From: Thioalkalivibrio sp. ALJ3 | GTDB lineage: Bacteria; Pseudomonadota; Gammaproteobacteria; Ectothiorhodospirales; Ectothiorhodospiraceae | DNA length: 64,000 nt | NCBI RefSeq assembly: GCF_000377205.1 | Contig: NZ_KB897906.1 | Coordinates: 420,659-484,658 of the forward strand | Direction: 5' to 3' | Part shown: piece by piece, positions 1-8,321 of the stretch | Numbering within the stretch: the stretch's first letter is position 1 | Layout of the letters: each line of letters opens with the position of its first letter | Position numbers and translations under genes: made by a program | Notes under the pieces: model-generated | What the model saw: the letters and a program-made list of their open reading frames with translations, nothing else | The model's database searches: none | What the model was told of the DNA's origin: nothing

Positions 1-420
1 CTTGCGCTCCTCGGCCTCCAGCGCCTCCGGGCTGACCGCGACATCCGGCAGCTGGCCGGCCTGGCCGGTCACGGTCACGACGATCTCGCGATCGCCGTCG
101 GCCGCGGCCGGGCGTTCCTCGTCACCATTGATCAGCTTCAGGTCTTCCGAGAGATCCAGGTAGCCCTTTGCCAGGATATGGCCATGCGGCTGGAACACCT
201 TGCTGGACATGTTCACTGCCCACAGTTCCAGGGTCTCCTTCAGCTCCTGCGCTGGCTGCGTCTCGCCGAGGGCGAACAGCTGCTGGGCATAGAGGATGTC
301 CCACACCCAGACCTGACCGTATTCCGGCAACTCTTCCTCCCCGCCCGCGGTCACGGACACGCGCTGAATTTCGGGATCGTCCGCGGCGCGGGCATGCAAG
401 GTGATCGTGAAACTGGCCAA
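1..420 (-). CDS. Unknown protein, 3' part cut by window edge
   Basis: An open frame runs on the minus strand from a TTG codon at 420-418 to the window edge, 140 codons without a stop. The TTG was chosen because AGGAGA lies 7 nt upstream and no ATG gives a better fit. A -10-like TATACT lies further upstream at 481-476. The product is acidic and looks cytosolic, with no signal peptide or membrane segment; it has a mixed region around VWDILYAQQLFALGE and an acidic Glu-rich end near the edge. I do not recognise the family. The end of the protein is missing, so its length is unknown. Confidence 0.6.
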   Translation of the reverse strand, partial: MASFTITLHARAADDPEIQRVSVTAGGEEELPEYGQVWVWDILYAQQLFALGETQPAQELKETLELWAVNMSSKVFQPHGHILAKGYLDLSEDLKLINGDEERPAAADGDREIVVTVTGQAGQLPDVAVSPEALEAEERK

Positions 421-902
421 GGCGCTTTCTCCTGCCGACGATGGACCAACCATCGCGTAAATGCATTAGCGCCCCAGTATAACGAACACCCCGTACAGCA
501 CTCGGTTCTTCCACGCGGGCCGGGGGCTTGCCCCCCGTGGCCATCTGCCCGACTCCCTGGCCATGTGCGGGCGCTCGGCATCCACGGATTGCCCGAGCCG
601 TTCCTCAAGGCTCGCCGCGCGCCCCGCCAGAGACCCCGATACCGCGAACCAGGCCAGTGCACCATCGCAAGAAATTCGAGCTGACTGCCGGAGGGGATGA
701 ATTCAGTCTCGACCCATTCGCCCCGAGCCGCATCGCCTGGCGGACACACATTCAGCGGCAGGCTCGCGGTCTTCACCTAGACCGTACCGGGCCCGGGCAG
801 GTACTTCGTCACATCGCCACTGAGGGTTCGAGCCAGCACTGCCGCCTGGTCGCGCAACGACTCCGCTTGGGGCGCAACCGGCCGCCAAACTCACAGCCAT
901 CG
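421..902. other. Degenerate gene-poor stretch
   Basis: No intact gene is supported here. An imperfect GC hairpin lies at 511-540 (CCACG..GGGGGC tt GCCCCC..CGTGG). On the minus strand, a short frame ending at TAA 468-466 and another ending near 778 have protein-like composition. The second contains AESLRDQAAVLARTL, which resembles the extreme C-terminus of a chemoreceptor. Both are broken by stops or frame changes, so they are at most gene remnants next to the decayed cyanase gene. Confidence 0.35.
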
Positions 903-1245
903 ACAAGGGCACAGATCGCCGCATCGGAGGTGGCCAGTTGTGCATTCACACGGATACCAAGGCCGAGAAGCTGAGCGGCTTCCTCGGGCTTCGGGCCCGA
1001 GGTCGCCCAGGCGCTGCAGGCGTTCCCGCACAAGCACTGAAACAAGACCCTCCCGACAGACCCGATGATCTGAGGCGATCAACGTCTATGGCGACACGAT
1101 GAAGGCGCTGATCCACGAGAAATTCGGCGACGGCATCATGAGCGCGATCGACTTCACCATGGACATCGACAAGGTTGAGGACCCGAAGGGCGACCGCGTC
1201 AAGATCACCTGGAACGGAAAGGTCCTGCCCTACAAGAGTTGGTAG
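903..1245 (+). pseudogene. cynS: Decayed cyanate hydratase (cyanase) gene
   Basis: The last 55 or so codons are a clear cyanase C-terminus: [19 protein letters not shown], then [19 protein letters not shown] and a WNGKVLPY end, stopping at TAG 1243-1245. Upstream, the family segment PEVAQALQAFPHKH is readable near 990-1037, but the next codon is TGA where the family has Trp. KTLPTDPMI follows, then a second TGA and a frameshift by deletion before INVYG. Further 5', only fragments such as AQIAA, SEVA and KAEKL can be matched. With at least two stops, one frameshift and internal deletions the gene cannot make cyanase. Cyanase converts cyanate and bicarbonate to ammonia and CO2. A strong terminator follows at 1270-1300. 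Confidence 0.85.
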
Positions 1246-1269
1246 CGCACCTGCGCCAAGTCACAAACG

Positions 1270-1300
1270 AGAAAAGGCCTGCATCTGCAGGCCTTTTCTT
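1270..1300. terminator. Bidirectional intrinsic terminator
   Basis: A perfect stem AAAAGGCCTGCA / TGCAGGCCTTTT encloses a 2-nt loop, with A and T runs on both sides. It can end transcription of the cyanase remnant on the plus strand and of tRNA-Ala on the minus strand. Confidence 0.85.
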
Positions 1301-1308
1301 TGGGAATG

Positions 1309-1384
<76 letters not shown>

Positions 1385-1755
1385 AATCAAAGCGCGCATT
1401 CTAGCAAGTCCGCGCGGACGCGGGAAGCCCGCTGACCATACCGAACTCCCGCTCTGGCGGTTTCTCGTTGCGGGGCAGGATCCCCCATCAACCCGACATC
1501 TAGGGCACAGGGCGGTCGCAGCGACCCACCGTCCTGGTGAAAACGCGAAACCGAGCACCTTTTTCAGTCGAGGCATGACGCGCAGGTGGCATTTTCATGA
1601 TGCACGTCACGTCAAACCTGCTTAGACTTGCTCTAGTCTTAACGTATGTTAGAAGTACGTCGGAAATCCGTCGTATCCGCCGGTTCCTCACAGAGGCGCC
1701 CGAGCCGCATGGTCTGTCGAAACGCTTTCCTCTCCCAATTGCAGCTTGACCCCAC
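1385..1755. other. Intergenic region between tRNA-Ala and the MBL hydrolase
   Basis: Apart from the tRNA promoter at its left end, 371 bases hold no supportable gene. The stretch 1620-1665 is locally AT-richer than the surroundings and may carry the promoter of the downstream hydrolase, but no clean -35/-10 pair stands out. Confidence 0.4.
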
Positions 1756-2559
1756 ATGAGTCTGTCTGTCCGCATACTGGGCGCTAGCGGCGGGATTGGT
1801 CCCAACCGCCGCACGACATCGATCCTGATCGACGAAGATATCCTGATCGATGCCGGCAGTGGGGTCGGCGACCTGACTCTGAGCGAATTGCAGAAGATTC
1901 GTCACGTATTTCTGACCCACTCGCATCTGGACCACATCGGTTTTCTGCCGATGCTCGCAGACATGGTGTATTCACCAGACTCGCCGCCGATCCAGATCCA
2001 CGCGCTGCCGGCCACCCTGAAGGCCCTGCGCGAGCACGTGTTCAACTGGGTGATCTGGCCCGATTTCACCTGTCTCCCAACACCCGCGCAGCCCATCCTG
2101 GAGTTCCGCCCAATCGGGTCGGAAGAACAGGTCACCATCGGGTCGCGCGAGGTTCGCGCACTGCCGGCCCTGCATACCGTTCCCACCGTGGGTTACGGTG
2201 TGATTCATCACGACGGCATGGGCTTTGCGTTTACCGGCGACACCACGTCGTCGGAGGCCCTTTGGGATGCCCTGAATGCGCTGCCCTATCTGGACTTGCT
2301 GATGATCGAGTCCGGGTTGCCCGACGAGATGGACAGCCTGGCCGATCTGTCCAAGCACTACACCCCACATCGGCTCTCGGACGATCTGGATGCATTGCGT
2401 CACGACCCGCGGATCGCCATCACCCATCTCAAGCCCGGGCACGAGATGGCCATCCGCCAGCAACTCCAGCAGTCGCAATATGCCAGCCGCATGGTCTTGC
2501 TGGAGGGCGCCGAGCGTTTCGAACTGCACGCCCAGAACAGAACTCTCAAGGCGGGATAG
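1756..2559 (+). CDS. MBL-fold hydrolase, class II cAMP phosphodiesterase-like
   Basis: A 267-residue protein of the metallo-beta-lactamase fold. The metal motif HSHLDH lies at about residues 55-60 (FLTHSHLDHIGFLP). Further ligands are likely the His of ALHTVPTVGYG, the Asp of FTGDTTSSEALW and the His of ITHLKPGHE. The N-terminus (VRILGASGG, then ILIDAGSG) and overall layout resemble class II 3',5'-cyclic-nucleotide phosphodiesterases and related hydrolases. There is no signal peptide, so it should be cytosolic. The ATG at 1756 begins directly with a beta strand typical of the fold. It stands alone upstream of phoB. The substrate is not certain; cyclic nucleotide cleavage is an inference from family layout. 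Confidence 0.75.
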   Translation: MSLSVRILGASGGIGPNRRTTSILIDEDILIDAGSGVGDLTLSELQKIRHVFLTHSHLDHIGFLPMLADMVYSPDSPPIQIHALPATLKALREHVFNWVIWPDFTCLPTPAQPILEFRPIGSEEQVTIGSREVRALPALHTVPTVGYGVIHHDGMGFAFTGDTTSSEALWDALNALPYLDLLMIESGLPDEMDSLADLSKHYTPHRLSDDLDALRHDPRIAITHLKPGHEMAIRQQLQQSQYASRMVLLEGAERFELHAQNRTLKAG

Positions 2560-2576
2560 GTCCTCATAGGTCCTCA
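2557..2576. repeat. Two tandem copies of a 10-bp unit over a stop codon
   Basis: TAGGTCCTCA occurs twice in direct succession; the first copy supplies the TAG stop of the preceding hydrolase. It is probably a small slippage duplication with no clear function. Confidence 0.6.
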
Positions 2577-2614
2577 GCCGCGATGCCCCGGCCTGGTGCC
2601 GGCCATTCGCTCGC

Positions 2615-2645
2615 CGTCACACAGCTGTAACATCCCTGCTATCTA
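2615..2645 (+). promoter_or_regulatory. Pho box and promoter of phoB
   Basis: CGTCA (2615) and TGTAA (2626) are spaced exactly 11 bp, the PhoB repeat spacing. They are followed by a -10-like TATCTA at about 2640. This suggests autoregulation of phoBR. It is weaker than the boxes of pstS and pstC. Confidence 0.6.
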
Positions 2646-2676
2646 ATGCAGGGCATCCTGAACTCTGGAATGGGTT

Positions 2677-3366
2677 ATGGCTGTGAAGATTCTGCTGGTC
2701 GAGGATGACACCGCAATCCGCGAAATGCTCCAGCTGCCGCTGCACAAGGCCGGATACGCGGTGCGCGAAGCGGGTGATGTCCGCACCGCCAAGGGCCTGC
2801 TATTGGGAGATCCTCCAGACCTGGTCCTGCTCGACTGGATGCTACCGGACACCAGCGGTCTCGACTGGGCGCGCACGCTGAAGGCCAGCCCGATCACCAA
2901 GGACATCCCGATCATCATGCTGACCGCCCGCGGCGAGGAAGAAGATCGTGTGCGCGGGCTGGATGTGGGTGCGGACGACTACGTGACCAAACCGTTCTCG
3001 CCGCGCGAACTGGTTGCCCGTATCAAGGCCGTGTTGCGGCGTACCGCGCCGATCACCAGCGAAGAACCGGTGGAGGTCGAGGGTCTGCGCCTGGACCCAG
3101 TTTCACATCGTGTCAGTGGTAACGGCGAGGCCCTTTCAATGGGCCCGACCGAATACAACCTCCTGCACTTCTTCATGACCCACCAGGACCGCGTATTCAC
3201 CCGCGGCCAGCTACTGGACCAGGTCTGGGGCACCAACGTCTACGTCGAGGAACGCACTGTGGACGTGCATATCCGGCGCCTGCGCAAGGCGCTGGCGCTG
3301 ACCAGGCATGACCACCTCGTGCAAACCGTACGCGGATCGGGGTACCGTTTCTCGCAGACTCCCTGA
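2677..3366 (+). CDS. phoB: Phosphate regulon response regulator PhoB
   Basis: A 229-residue OmpR/PhoB-class regulator. The receiver domain spans residues 4-118, with acidic pocket E9-D10-D11, phosphoacceptor D53 (VLLDWMLPD), T83 and K105 ([10 protein letters not shown]). The winged-helix DNA-binding domain occupies about residues 130-227, ending in the usual [11 protein letters not shown]. When phosphorylated by PhoR it should bind the 11-bp Pho repeats seen here before phoB, pstS and pstC. phoR follows after 45 bp in the same direction. Confidence 0.97.
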   Translation: MAVKILLVEDDTAIREMLQLPLHKAGYAVREAGDVRTAKGLLLGDPPDLVLLDWMLPDTSGLDWARTLKASPITKDIPIIMLTARGEEEDRVRGLDVGADDYVTKPFSPRELVARIKAVLRRTAPITSEEPVEVEGLRLDPVSHRVSGNGEALSMGPTEYNLLHFFMTHQDRVFTRGQLLDQVWGTNVYVEERTVDVHIRRLRKALALTRHDHLVQTVRGSGYRFSQTP

Positions 3367-3411
3367 CCGCGGCCGGCGCCGCGGTCTCCCATCACCCCAC
3401 TCGGTCGTCCG

Positions 3412-4734
3412 ATGCAATCACGCAACCCCTGGCCTGGTGTCATCGCGGGAACCCTGCTGGTCGGCGTCCCGATCGCGCTGCTTGGCTGGAGCATGGGGCA
3501 GTTCTGGGCCACGATTGCCTTTCTGCTGGGGGCGGCGCTGTTCTGGAACCTCTCGCATCTGTTGTTGCTGGAGCGCTGGCTGCGCCAGGGTGGGCGCAGC
3601 GAACCGCCGGATGTGCGCGGACTTTGGGGGCTGGCCTTCGACCATCTTTACCGCCGCCGGCGCCGTCACGAACACCGCGTCCATCGGCTGCGCCAATACC
3701 TCGAACGCTACCGTGACTCGGCGCGGGCGATGCCGGACGCAGTCGTCGTGCTGAATGACGATCTGCGCATCGAATGGCTGAACGAAATGGCCACGCAGCT
3801 GCTGGGCCTGAACTGGCCGGAGGACGAGGGCCAGCGCATCACCCATCTGCTGCGTAATCCAGCGTTCATCGCGTTCATGGAGCGTGCGCGCACCACGCCG
3901 GGCAGCGTGACCACGCCCTCCCCGCTGTACGACGACCAGCAACTGGAATTCCGGCTGGTCCCCTATGGCGATGCGCAGTACCTGCTGCTGGCACGGGACA
4001 CCACCCACCTGCACCGGCTGGAAGTAATGCGGCGTGACTTCATCGCAAATGTCTCGCACGAGCTGCGCACGCCGCTGACCGTACTGTACGGCGTTGTGGA
4101 GACGCTGGAGGACGAACTGGCCGACCAGCCGGACAAGGTACGCTCGGTCCAGTTGCTTCGCGAACAGTCCGAACGCATGAAGTTGCTGGTCGACGACTTG
4201 CTGACCCTCTCACGTCTGGAGACCGGTAGCCCGCAGGGACCACCACAATGGGTCGACGTCGAGGCCATGCTGGACACGCTGAAAGGCGAGGCGGAACTGC
4301 TCTCCGGCGACCAGCGCCATCGTATCGAGATCCACGCGCAGGCCGGACTCGAGTTGCAGGGGACCGAGAGCGAACTGCGCTCGGCCTTCGCCAACCTGTT
4401 GTTCAATGCCGTCAAGTACACGCCTTCGGGCACCCGCATCGAGATCCGCTGGCGGTCCGACCCGGACGGTGCGCGTCTGAGCATGATCGACGAAGGACCG
4501 GGGATCGCCCGCCACCACCTGCACCGCCTGACCGAACGCTTCTACCGGGTGGACGCCGGCCGCGACCAGCGCCGCGGCGGGACCGGGCTCGGATTGGCCA
4601 TCGTCAAGCATGTGCTCGCCCGCCATGGCGGCCATCTGGAGATCGACAGCCAGCTCGGTCGCGGCACACGTTTCACCTGCCTGTTCCCTCTCTCGATCAC
4701 CCGCACCAAACCGGCCGAAGCCGCCAGCGGCTGA
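3412..4734 (+). CDS. phoR: Phosphate regulon sensor histidine kinase PhoR
   Basis: 440 residues, inner-membrane sensor kinase. Two closely spaced N-terminal membrane segments (about 8-28 and 32-53) leave almost no periplasmic part, as is usual for PhoR. A basic stretch at 80-96 and a PAS domain (about 103-200) follow. The HisKA motif VSHELRTPLTV has the phospho-His at 216. The ATPase domain follows, with the N box LLFNAVKYTP, the G1 box IDEGPGIA and G2 GGTGLGLAIVKH. It phosphorylates PhoB when phosphate is scarce and is held inactive through PstSCAB and PhoU, both encoded just downstream. Confidence 0.96.
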   Translation: MQSRNPWPGVIAGTLLVGVPIALLGWSMGQFWATIAFLLGAALFWNLSHLLLLERWLRQGGRSEPPDVRGLWGLAFDHLYRRRRRHEHRVHRLRQYLERYRDSARAMPDAVVVLNDDLRIEWLNEMATQLLGLNWPEDEGQRITHLLRNPAFIAFMERARTTPGSVTTPSPLYDDQQLEFRLVPYGDAQYLLLARDTTHLHRLEVMRRDFIANVSHELRTPLTVLYGVVETLEDELADQPDKVRSVQLLREQSERMKLLVDDLLTLSRLETGSPQGPPQWVDVEAMLDTLKGEAELLSGDQRHRIEIHAQAGLELQGTESELRSAFANLLFNAVKYTPSGTRIEIRWRSDPDGARLSMIDEGPGIARHHLHRLTERFYRVDAGRDQRRGGTGLGLAIVKHVLARHGGHLEIDSQLGRGTRFTCLFPLSITRTKPAEAASG

Positions 4735-4744
4735 GTCCGCACGA

Positions 4745-4799
4745 TGTCACATGGCTGTCACACGCCCGTCACGGGAGCGTCAAGCCGGCTGCGCATAAT
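4745..4799 (+). promoter_or_regulatory. Four-repeat Pho box and promoter of pstS
   Basis: TGTCA/CGTCA cores begin at 4745, 4756, 4767 and 4778, a perfect 11-bp phase over four repeats. CATAAT (4794-4799) lies at the right distance to act as the -10, with the Pho box replacing the -35. This marks pstS as a strong PhoB target. Confidence 0.9.
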
Positions 4800-4857
4800 C
4801 CCCCACCAAGGTCGCTCGAGGCGTCCTTGCGAGAATTCCATTCAAGGGGAGATTCCC

Positions 4858-5832
4858 ATGTTGTTGAAGCGCAGCATTCTGGCCCTGGCCACCGCCACTG
4901 CACTGGCCGTTACGCCGTTTACCGCCTCCGCCGAAGTCGATGCCGACATCCCGGCCTACGAGGCGGTTTCCGGGATTTCCGGCAACCTGTCAAGCATCGG
5001 CTCCGACACCCTGAACAACCTGATGACGCTGTGGGCCGAGGAGTTCCAGAATTTCTACCCGAACGTCAACGTCCAGATCCAGGGCGCCGGCACCTCCACA
5101 GCACCGCCGGCCCTGACCGAGGGCACCGCCGACTTCGGCCCGATGTCGCGCATGCCGCGTGACAGCGAACACGCCGAGTTCGAGCAGCGCCACGGCTACG
5201 AGATGACCGCCGTCCCGGTCGCGATCGACACCATCGCCGTGTACGTGAATCGCGACAACCCGATCGAGGGCCTGACGCTCGAGCAGACCGACGCGATCTT
5301 CTCCTCCACCCGTCGCTGCGGTGGCGCCGAGGACATCACCCGCTGGGGCCAAGTCGGCCTGGACGGTTCCTGGAACAACCGCGACATCACGCTCTACAGC
5401 CGTAACGCGGTCTCCGGCACCTATGGCTTCTTCCGCCAGCACGCCCTGTGCGACGGTGACTTCAAGGATTCGGTCAACGAACAGCCCGGTTCCGCCTCCG
5501 TGGTCCAGGGTGTCTCCGAATCGCTGAACGGCATCGGCTACTCCGGCATCGGCTACATGACCTCCGGCGTGCGCGCCGTCCCGCTGGGTCAAAACGAAGG
5601 CGAGTACTACGAACCGAACGCCGAAAATGCCTCCACCGGCGATTACCCGCTGGCCCGCTTCCTGTACGTGATGGTCAACAAGCACCCGGAAGACGGTCTG
5701 ACCCCACGCGCGGCCGAGTTCCTGAAGATGGTGCTGTCGAAGGAAGGCCAGGAAGTCGTGGTGCGTGACGGGTTCATCCCGCTACCGGCCGCCGTGGCCG
5801 AACGCGAGCGCAAGAACCTCGGCCTGGAATAA
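4858..5832 (+). CDS. pstS: Periplasmic phosphate-binding protein PstS
   Basis: 324 residues. The ATG at 4858 was chosen because it opens a classical signal peptide ([18 protein letters not shown], cleavage after TASA) and has AAGGGGA just upstream; an in-frame ATG at 4744 lies inside the Pho box and must be untranslated. The mature protein has PstS phosphate-contact loops: [10 protein letters not shown] near the N-terminus, [11 protein letters not shown] and GPMSRMP, and SGTYGFF. It captures phosphate for the PstCAB transporter. It is separated from pstC by a terminator and a second Pho box, so it can be made in excess over the membrane parts. Confidence 0.96.
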   Translation: MLLKRSILALATATALAVTPFTASAEVDADIPAYEAVSGISGNLSSIGSDTLNNLMTLWAEEFQNFYPNVNVQIQGAGTSTAPPALTEGTADFGPMSRMPRDSEHAEFEQRHGYEMTAVPVAIDTIAVYVNRDNPIEGLTLEQTDAIFSSTRRCGGAEDITRWGQVGLDGSWNNRDITLYSRNAVSGTYGFFRQHALCDGDFKDSVNEQPGSASVVQGVSESLNGIGYSGIGYMTSGVRAVPLGQNEGEYYEPNAENASTGDYPLARFLYVMVNKHPEDGLTPRAAEFLKMVLSKEGQEVVVRDGFIPLPAAVAERERKNLGLE

Positions 5833-5867
5833 TCCAGGTGGCGGGCCGGCCATCTACGGATGGCCCG

Positions 5868-5896
5868 AACCGGGTTCCTCGCGGGGCCCGGTTTTC
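5868..5896 (+). terminator. Intrinsic terminator after pstS
   Basis: The stem AACCGGG / CCCGGTT encloses a GC-rich loop and is followed by TTTTCTTGT. A second hairpin (GGGCCGGCCATC / GATGGCCCG) lies just upstream at about 5843-5867. Together they separate pstS from pstC. Confidence 0.8.
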
Positions 5897-5941
5897 TTGT
5901 GTCCGCCTCATGCAGTCCGCCTGCTCGACCCGCAATACAGC

Positions 5942-5996
5942 GTTCAACGGTCCGTCACATGGCTGTCACGTTTCTGTCACGAAGCGGCCGTAGCAT
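5942..5996 (+). promoter_or_regulatory. Pho box and promoter of pstCAB-phoU
   Basis: CGTCA (5953), TGTCA (5964) and TGTCA (5975) are 11 bp apart, and a weaker GTTCA (5942) keeps the phase. A -10-like TAGCAT follows at 5991-5996. The genes pstC, pstA, pstB and phoU lie downstream in the same direction. Confidence 0.88.
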
Positions 5997-6040
5997 GCCG
6001 GCCAGTTCCATCCTACACCTGCCGCATCAGGGGACCCTGA

Positions 6041-8311
6041 ATGTCCAGCCTCACCGCTACCACGACGCTCGGGCGCTTCCAGCGCTGGCGCCGCGCCAAG
6101 GACCGTACCGCCCGTTATACCATCGGCTTTTTCGGTGTGGCCGTGATTGGCGCCCTGACCCTGATGTTCGTGTACCTGGCCAGCGAGACGCTGCCCATGT
6201 TCCAGGGGGCGACGCTGGAGCCACGCACCGAATACGCGGCCCCTGGCGGCGCCGACACCCGGACCATCCACCTCGCCGTGAACCGCCATCGCGAGATGGC
6301 GGTGCGCCTGACCGAGGACCGGCGCGCTCTGTTCTTCCGCCCCTACAGCGGCGAGATCGTGAAAGAACAGTCACTGCCGATCCCCGAGGATGCGAAGGTC
6401 ACCACCTTCAGCGCCGCCGAGCCACGCACGCGCCTGGTGGCCGCGGGCCTGGACAACGGGCAGGTACTTGCCATCGAGTACGAATACAACGAGCGCTTCA
6501 GCCCCGAAGGCCGTCTGTACGACCCGGCGCTGGTCTACCCGCTAGGAGATGAAGACTCCGCGCTGCTGGATGTGGATGACGACGGCCGCGCGATTTCGGT
6601 GGTTGGCGTGCAGCGTGGCTCCAGCGGCATCCGCGTCGCCGCCGCGACGGAAGATGGCGATCTGAAGCTGGTGCGCTTCGAGAAACGCACCTCGATGATG
6701 ACCGGCGAAACCGAGGTCCAACGGTCGGCCTACGACCTGCCCTCACTCCCGGATGGCGCAACGCCGACCCGCATCCTGCTCGATATCACGGGCCGCCACA
6801 TGCTGGTGGGCGACGATCAGGGGCAGCTGCACTTCTTCGACATCAACAACCCCGCCCGCGCCAGCCTGGTCGACAGCAAGCGTGTGATCGGCGGCGACGC
6901 GGCCGAGGTGACCTCGCTGGAATATCTGCTGGGCACGGTATCCATCATCGTCGGTGGGTCCGACGGGACGGTCACGCAGTACATGCTGGTGCGCGACGAC
7001 GACAACGTAAACCGCATCACCCGCGTCCGCGATTTCCCGTCGCATGCCGGTTCGATCCGCAACATCCAGCCGGAGTACATCCGCAAGGGCTTCCTGACCG
7101 CCGACGACCGCGGCGAGGTCAAGGTCCACTACTCCACCTCGCAGCGGACCCTGATCGAACGCCAGATCACCGACCAGCCGCTGCACCGGGTTTATGTCGA
7201 CCCGCGCAACCGCCTGCTGATCGGCATCGACGACCATGAGACCTGGCACCTGCAGGACCTGTCCAACCCGCACCCGGAGGTCTCCTTCCACGTGCTGTGG
7301 CAGAAGGTCTGGTACGAGGGCCGCTCCGGGGGTGACTACGTCTGGCAGTCGTCCTCGGCCACCGACGAGTTCGAACCGAAGTTCTCGCTGGTACCCCTCA
7401 CCATCGGCACCATCAAGGCCGCGTTCTACGCAATGCTGTTCGCCACTCCGCTGGCAATCATGGGCGCGATCTACAGCGCCTATTTCATGTCGCGGCGCAT
7501 GCGCAGCATCACCAAGCCCTCGATCGAGCTGATGGAGGCGCTGCCGACGGTCATCCTCGGCTTCCTGGCCGGATTGTGGCTGGCCCCGTTCATCGAGGCC
7601 AATCTGCCGGCGATCGCCAGCATCCTGATCCTGATGCCGCTGGGGATGCTGGTCGCTGCGTTCCTATGGACCCGTGTGCTGCCAGAGAATCTGCGCAATC
7701 TCGTGCCAGCCGGCTGGGAGGCCGCCATCCTGATCCCGGTGATCCTGGCCATCGGCTGGCTCTCCGTCTCCATGAGCCCGTTGATCGAGGTCTGGATGTT
7801 CGGTGGCGATGCCCGCCAGTGGCTGACCAACCAGGGCATCACCTACGACCAGCGCAACGCGCTCGTCATCGGCATCGCGATGGGCTTCGCCGTAATCCCG
7901 ACCATCTACTCGATCTCCGAGGACGCGGTCTTCAATGTGCCCAGGCACCTGACCCAGGGCTCGCTGGCGCTGGGCGCGACGCCATGGCAGACGGTCGTGC
8001 GCGTGGTGCTACTGACCGCCAGCCCCGGGATCTTCTCCGCAGTGATGATCGGCTTCGGCCGCGCGGTGGGCGAGACCATGATCGTACTGATGGCGACCGG
8101 CAACTCGCCGGTGGTCAACTTCAACATCTTCGAGGGCATGCGCACGCTCTCCGCGAATATCGCGGTGGAGATGCCGGAGGCCGCCGTCGGCAGCACCCAC
8201 TTCCGCATCCTGTTCCTGGCCGCACTGGTCCTGTTCGCGCTGACCTTTGCGGTGAACACGGTCGCCGAGATCGTGCGCCAGCGGCTGCGCCAGAAATACA
8301 GCTCCCTTTGA
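6041..8311 (+). CDS. pstC: Phosphate ABC transporter permease PstC, long form
   Basis: 756 residues, more than twice the length of E. coli PstC. After a first membrane segment (about 28-50) comes a large domain of about 380 residues, predicted periplasmic. Its strand-rich repeats (MLVGDDQGQLHFFDI, IVGGSDGTVTQYMLV) resemble beta-propeller blades. The C-terminal part (about 445-756) is a normal PstC permease, with EALPTVILGFLAGLW, the coupling motif [19 protein letters not shown] and GRAVGETMIVLMATG. Long PstC proteins are known in Pseudomonas and Vibrio relatives. It forms the channel with PstA. AGGGGA precedes the ATG. Confidence 0.93.
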   Translation: MSSLTATTTLGRFQRWRRAKDRTARYTIGFFGVAVIGALTLMFVYLASETLPMFQGATLEPRTEYAAPGGADTRTIHLAVNRHREMAVRLTEDRRALFFRPYSGEIVKEQSLPIPEDAKVTTFSAAEPRTRLVAAGLDNGQVLAIEYEYNERFSPEGRLYDPALVYPLGDEDSALLDVDDDGRAISVVGVQRGSSGIRVAAATEDGDLKLVRFEKRTSMMTGETEVQRSAYDLPSLPDGATPTRILLDITGRHMLVGDDQGQLHFFDINNPARASLVDSKRVIGGDAAEVTSLEYLLGTVSIIVGGSDGTVTQYMLVRDDDNVNRITRVRDFPSHAGSIRNIQPEYIRKGFLTADDRGEVKVHYSTSQRTLIERQITDQPLHRVYVDPRNRLLIGIDDHETWHLQDLSNPHPEVSFHVLWQKVWYEGRSGGDYVWQSSSATDEFEPKFSLVPLTIGTIKAAFYAMLFATPLAIMGAIYSAYFMSRRMRSITKPSIELMEALPTVILGFLAGLWLAPFIEANLPAIASILILMPLGMLVAAFLWTRVLPENLRNLVPAGWEAAILIPVILAIGWLSVSMSPLIEVWMFGGDARQWLTNQGITYDQRNALVIGIAMGFAVIPTIYSISEDAVFNVPRHLTQGSLALGATPWQTVVRVVLLTASPGIFSAVMIGFGRAVGETMIVLMATGNSPVVNFNIFEGMRTLSANIAVEMPEAAVGSTHFRILFLAALVLFALTFAVNTVAEIVRQRLRQKYSSL

Positions 8312-8321
8312 GGCATACCCG

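Noticed and set aside
703..945. Chemoreceptor fragment on the minus strand
   Set aside because: Only about 15 residues (AESLRDQAAVLARTL) look like an MCP C-terminus; too short and broken by stops to call as a pseudogene.
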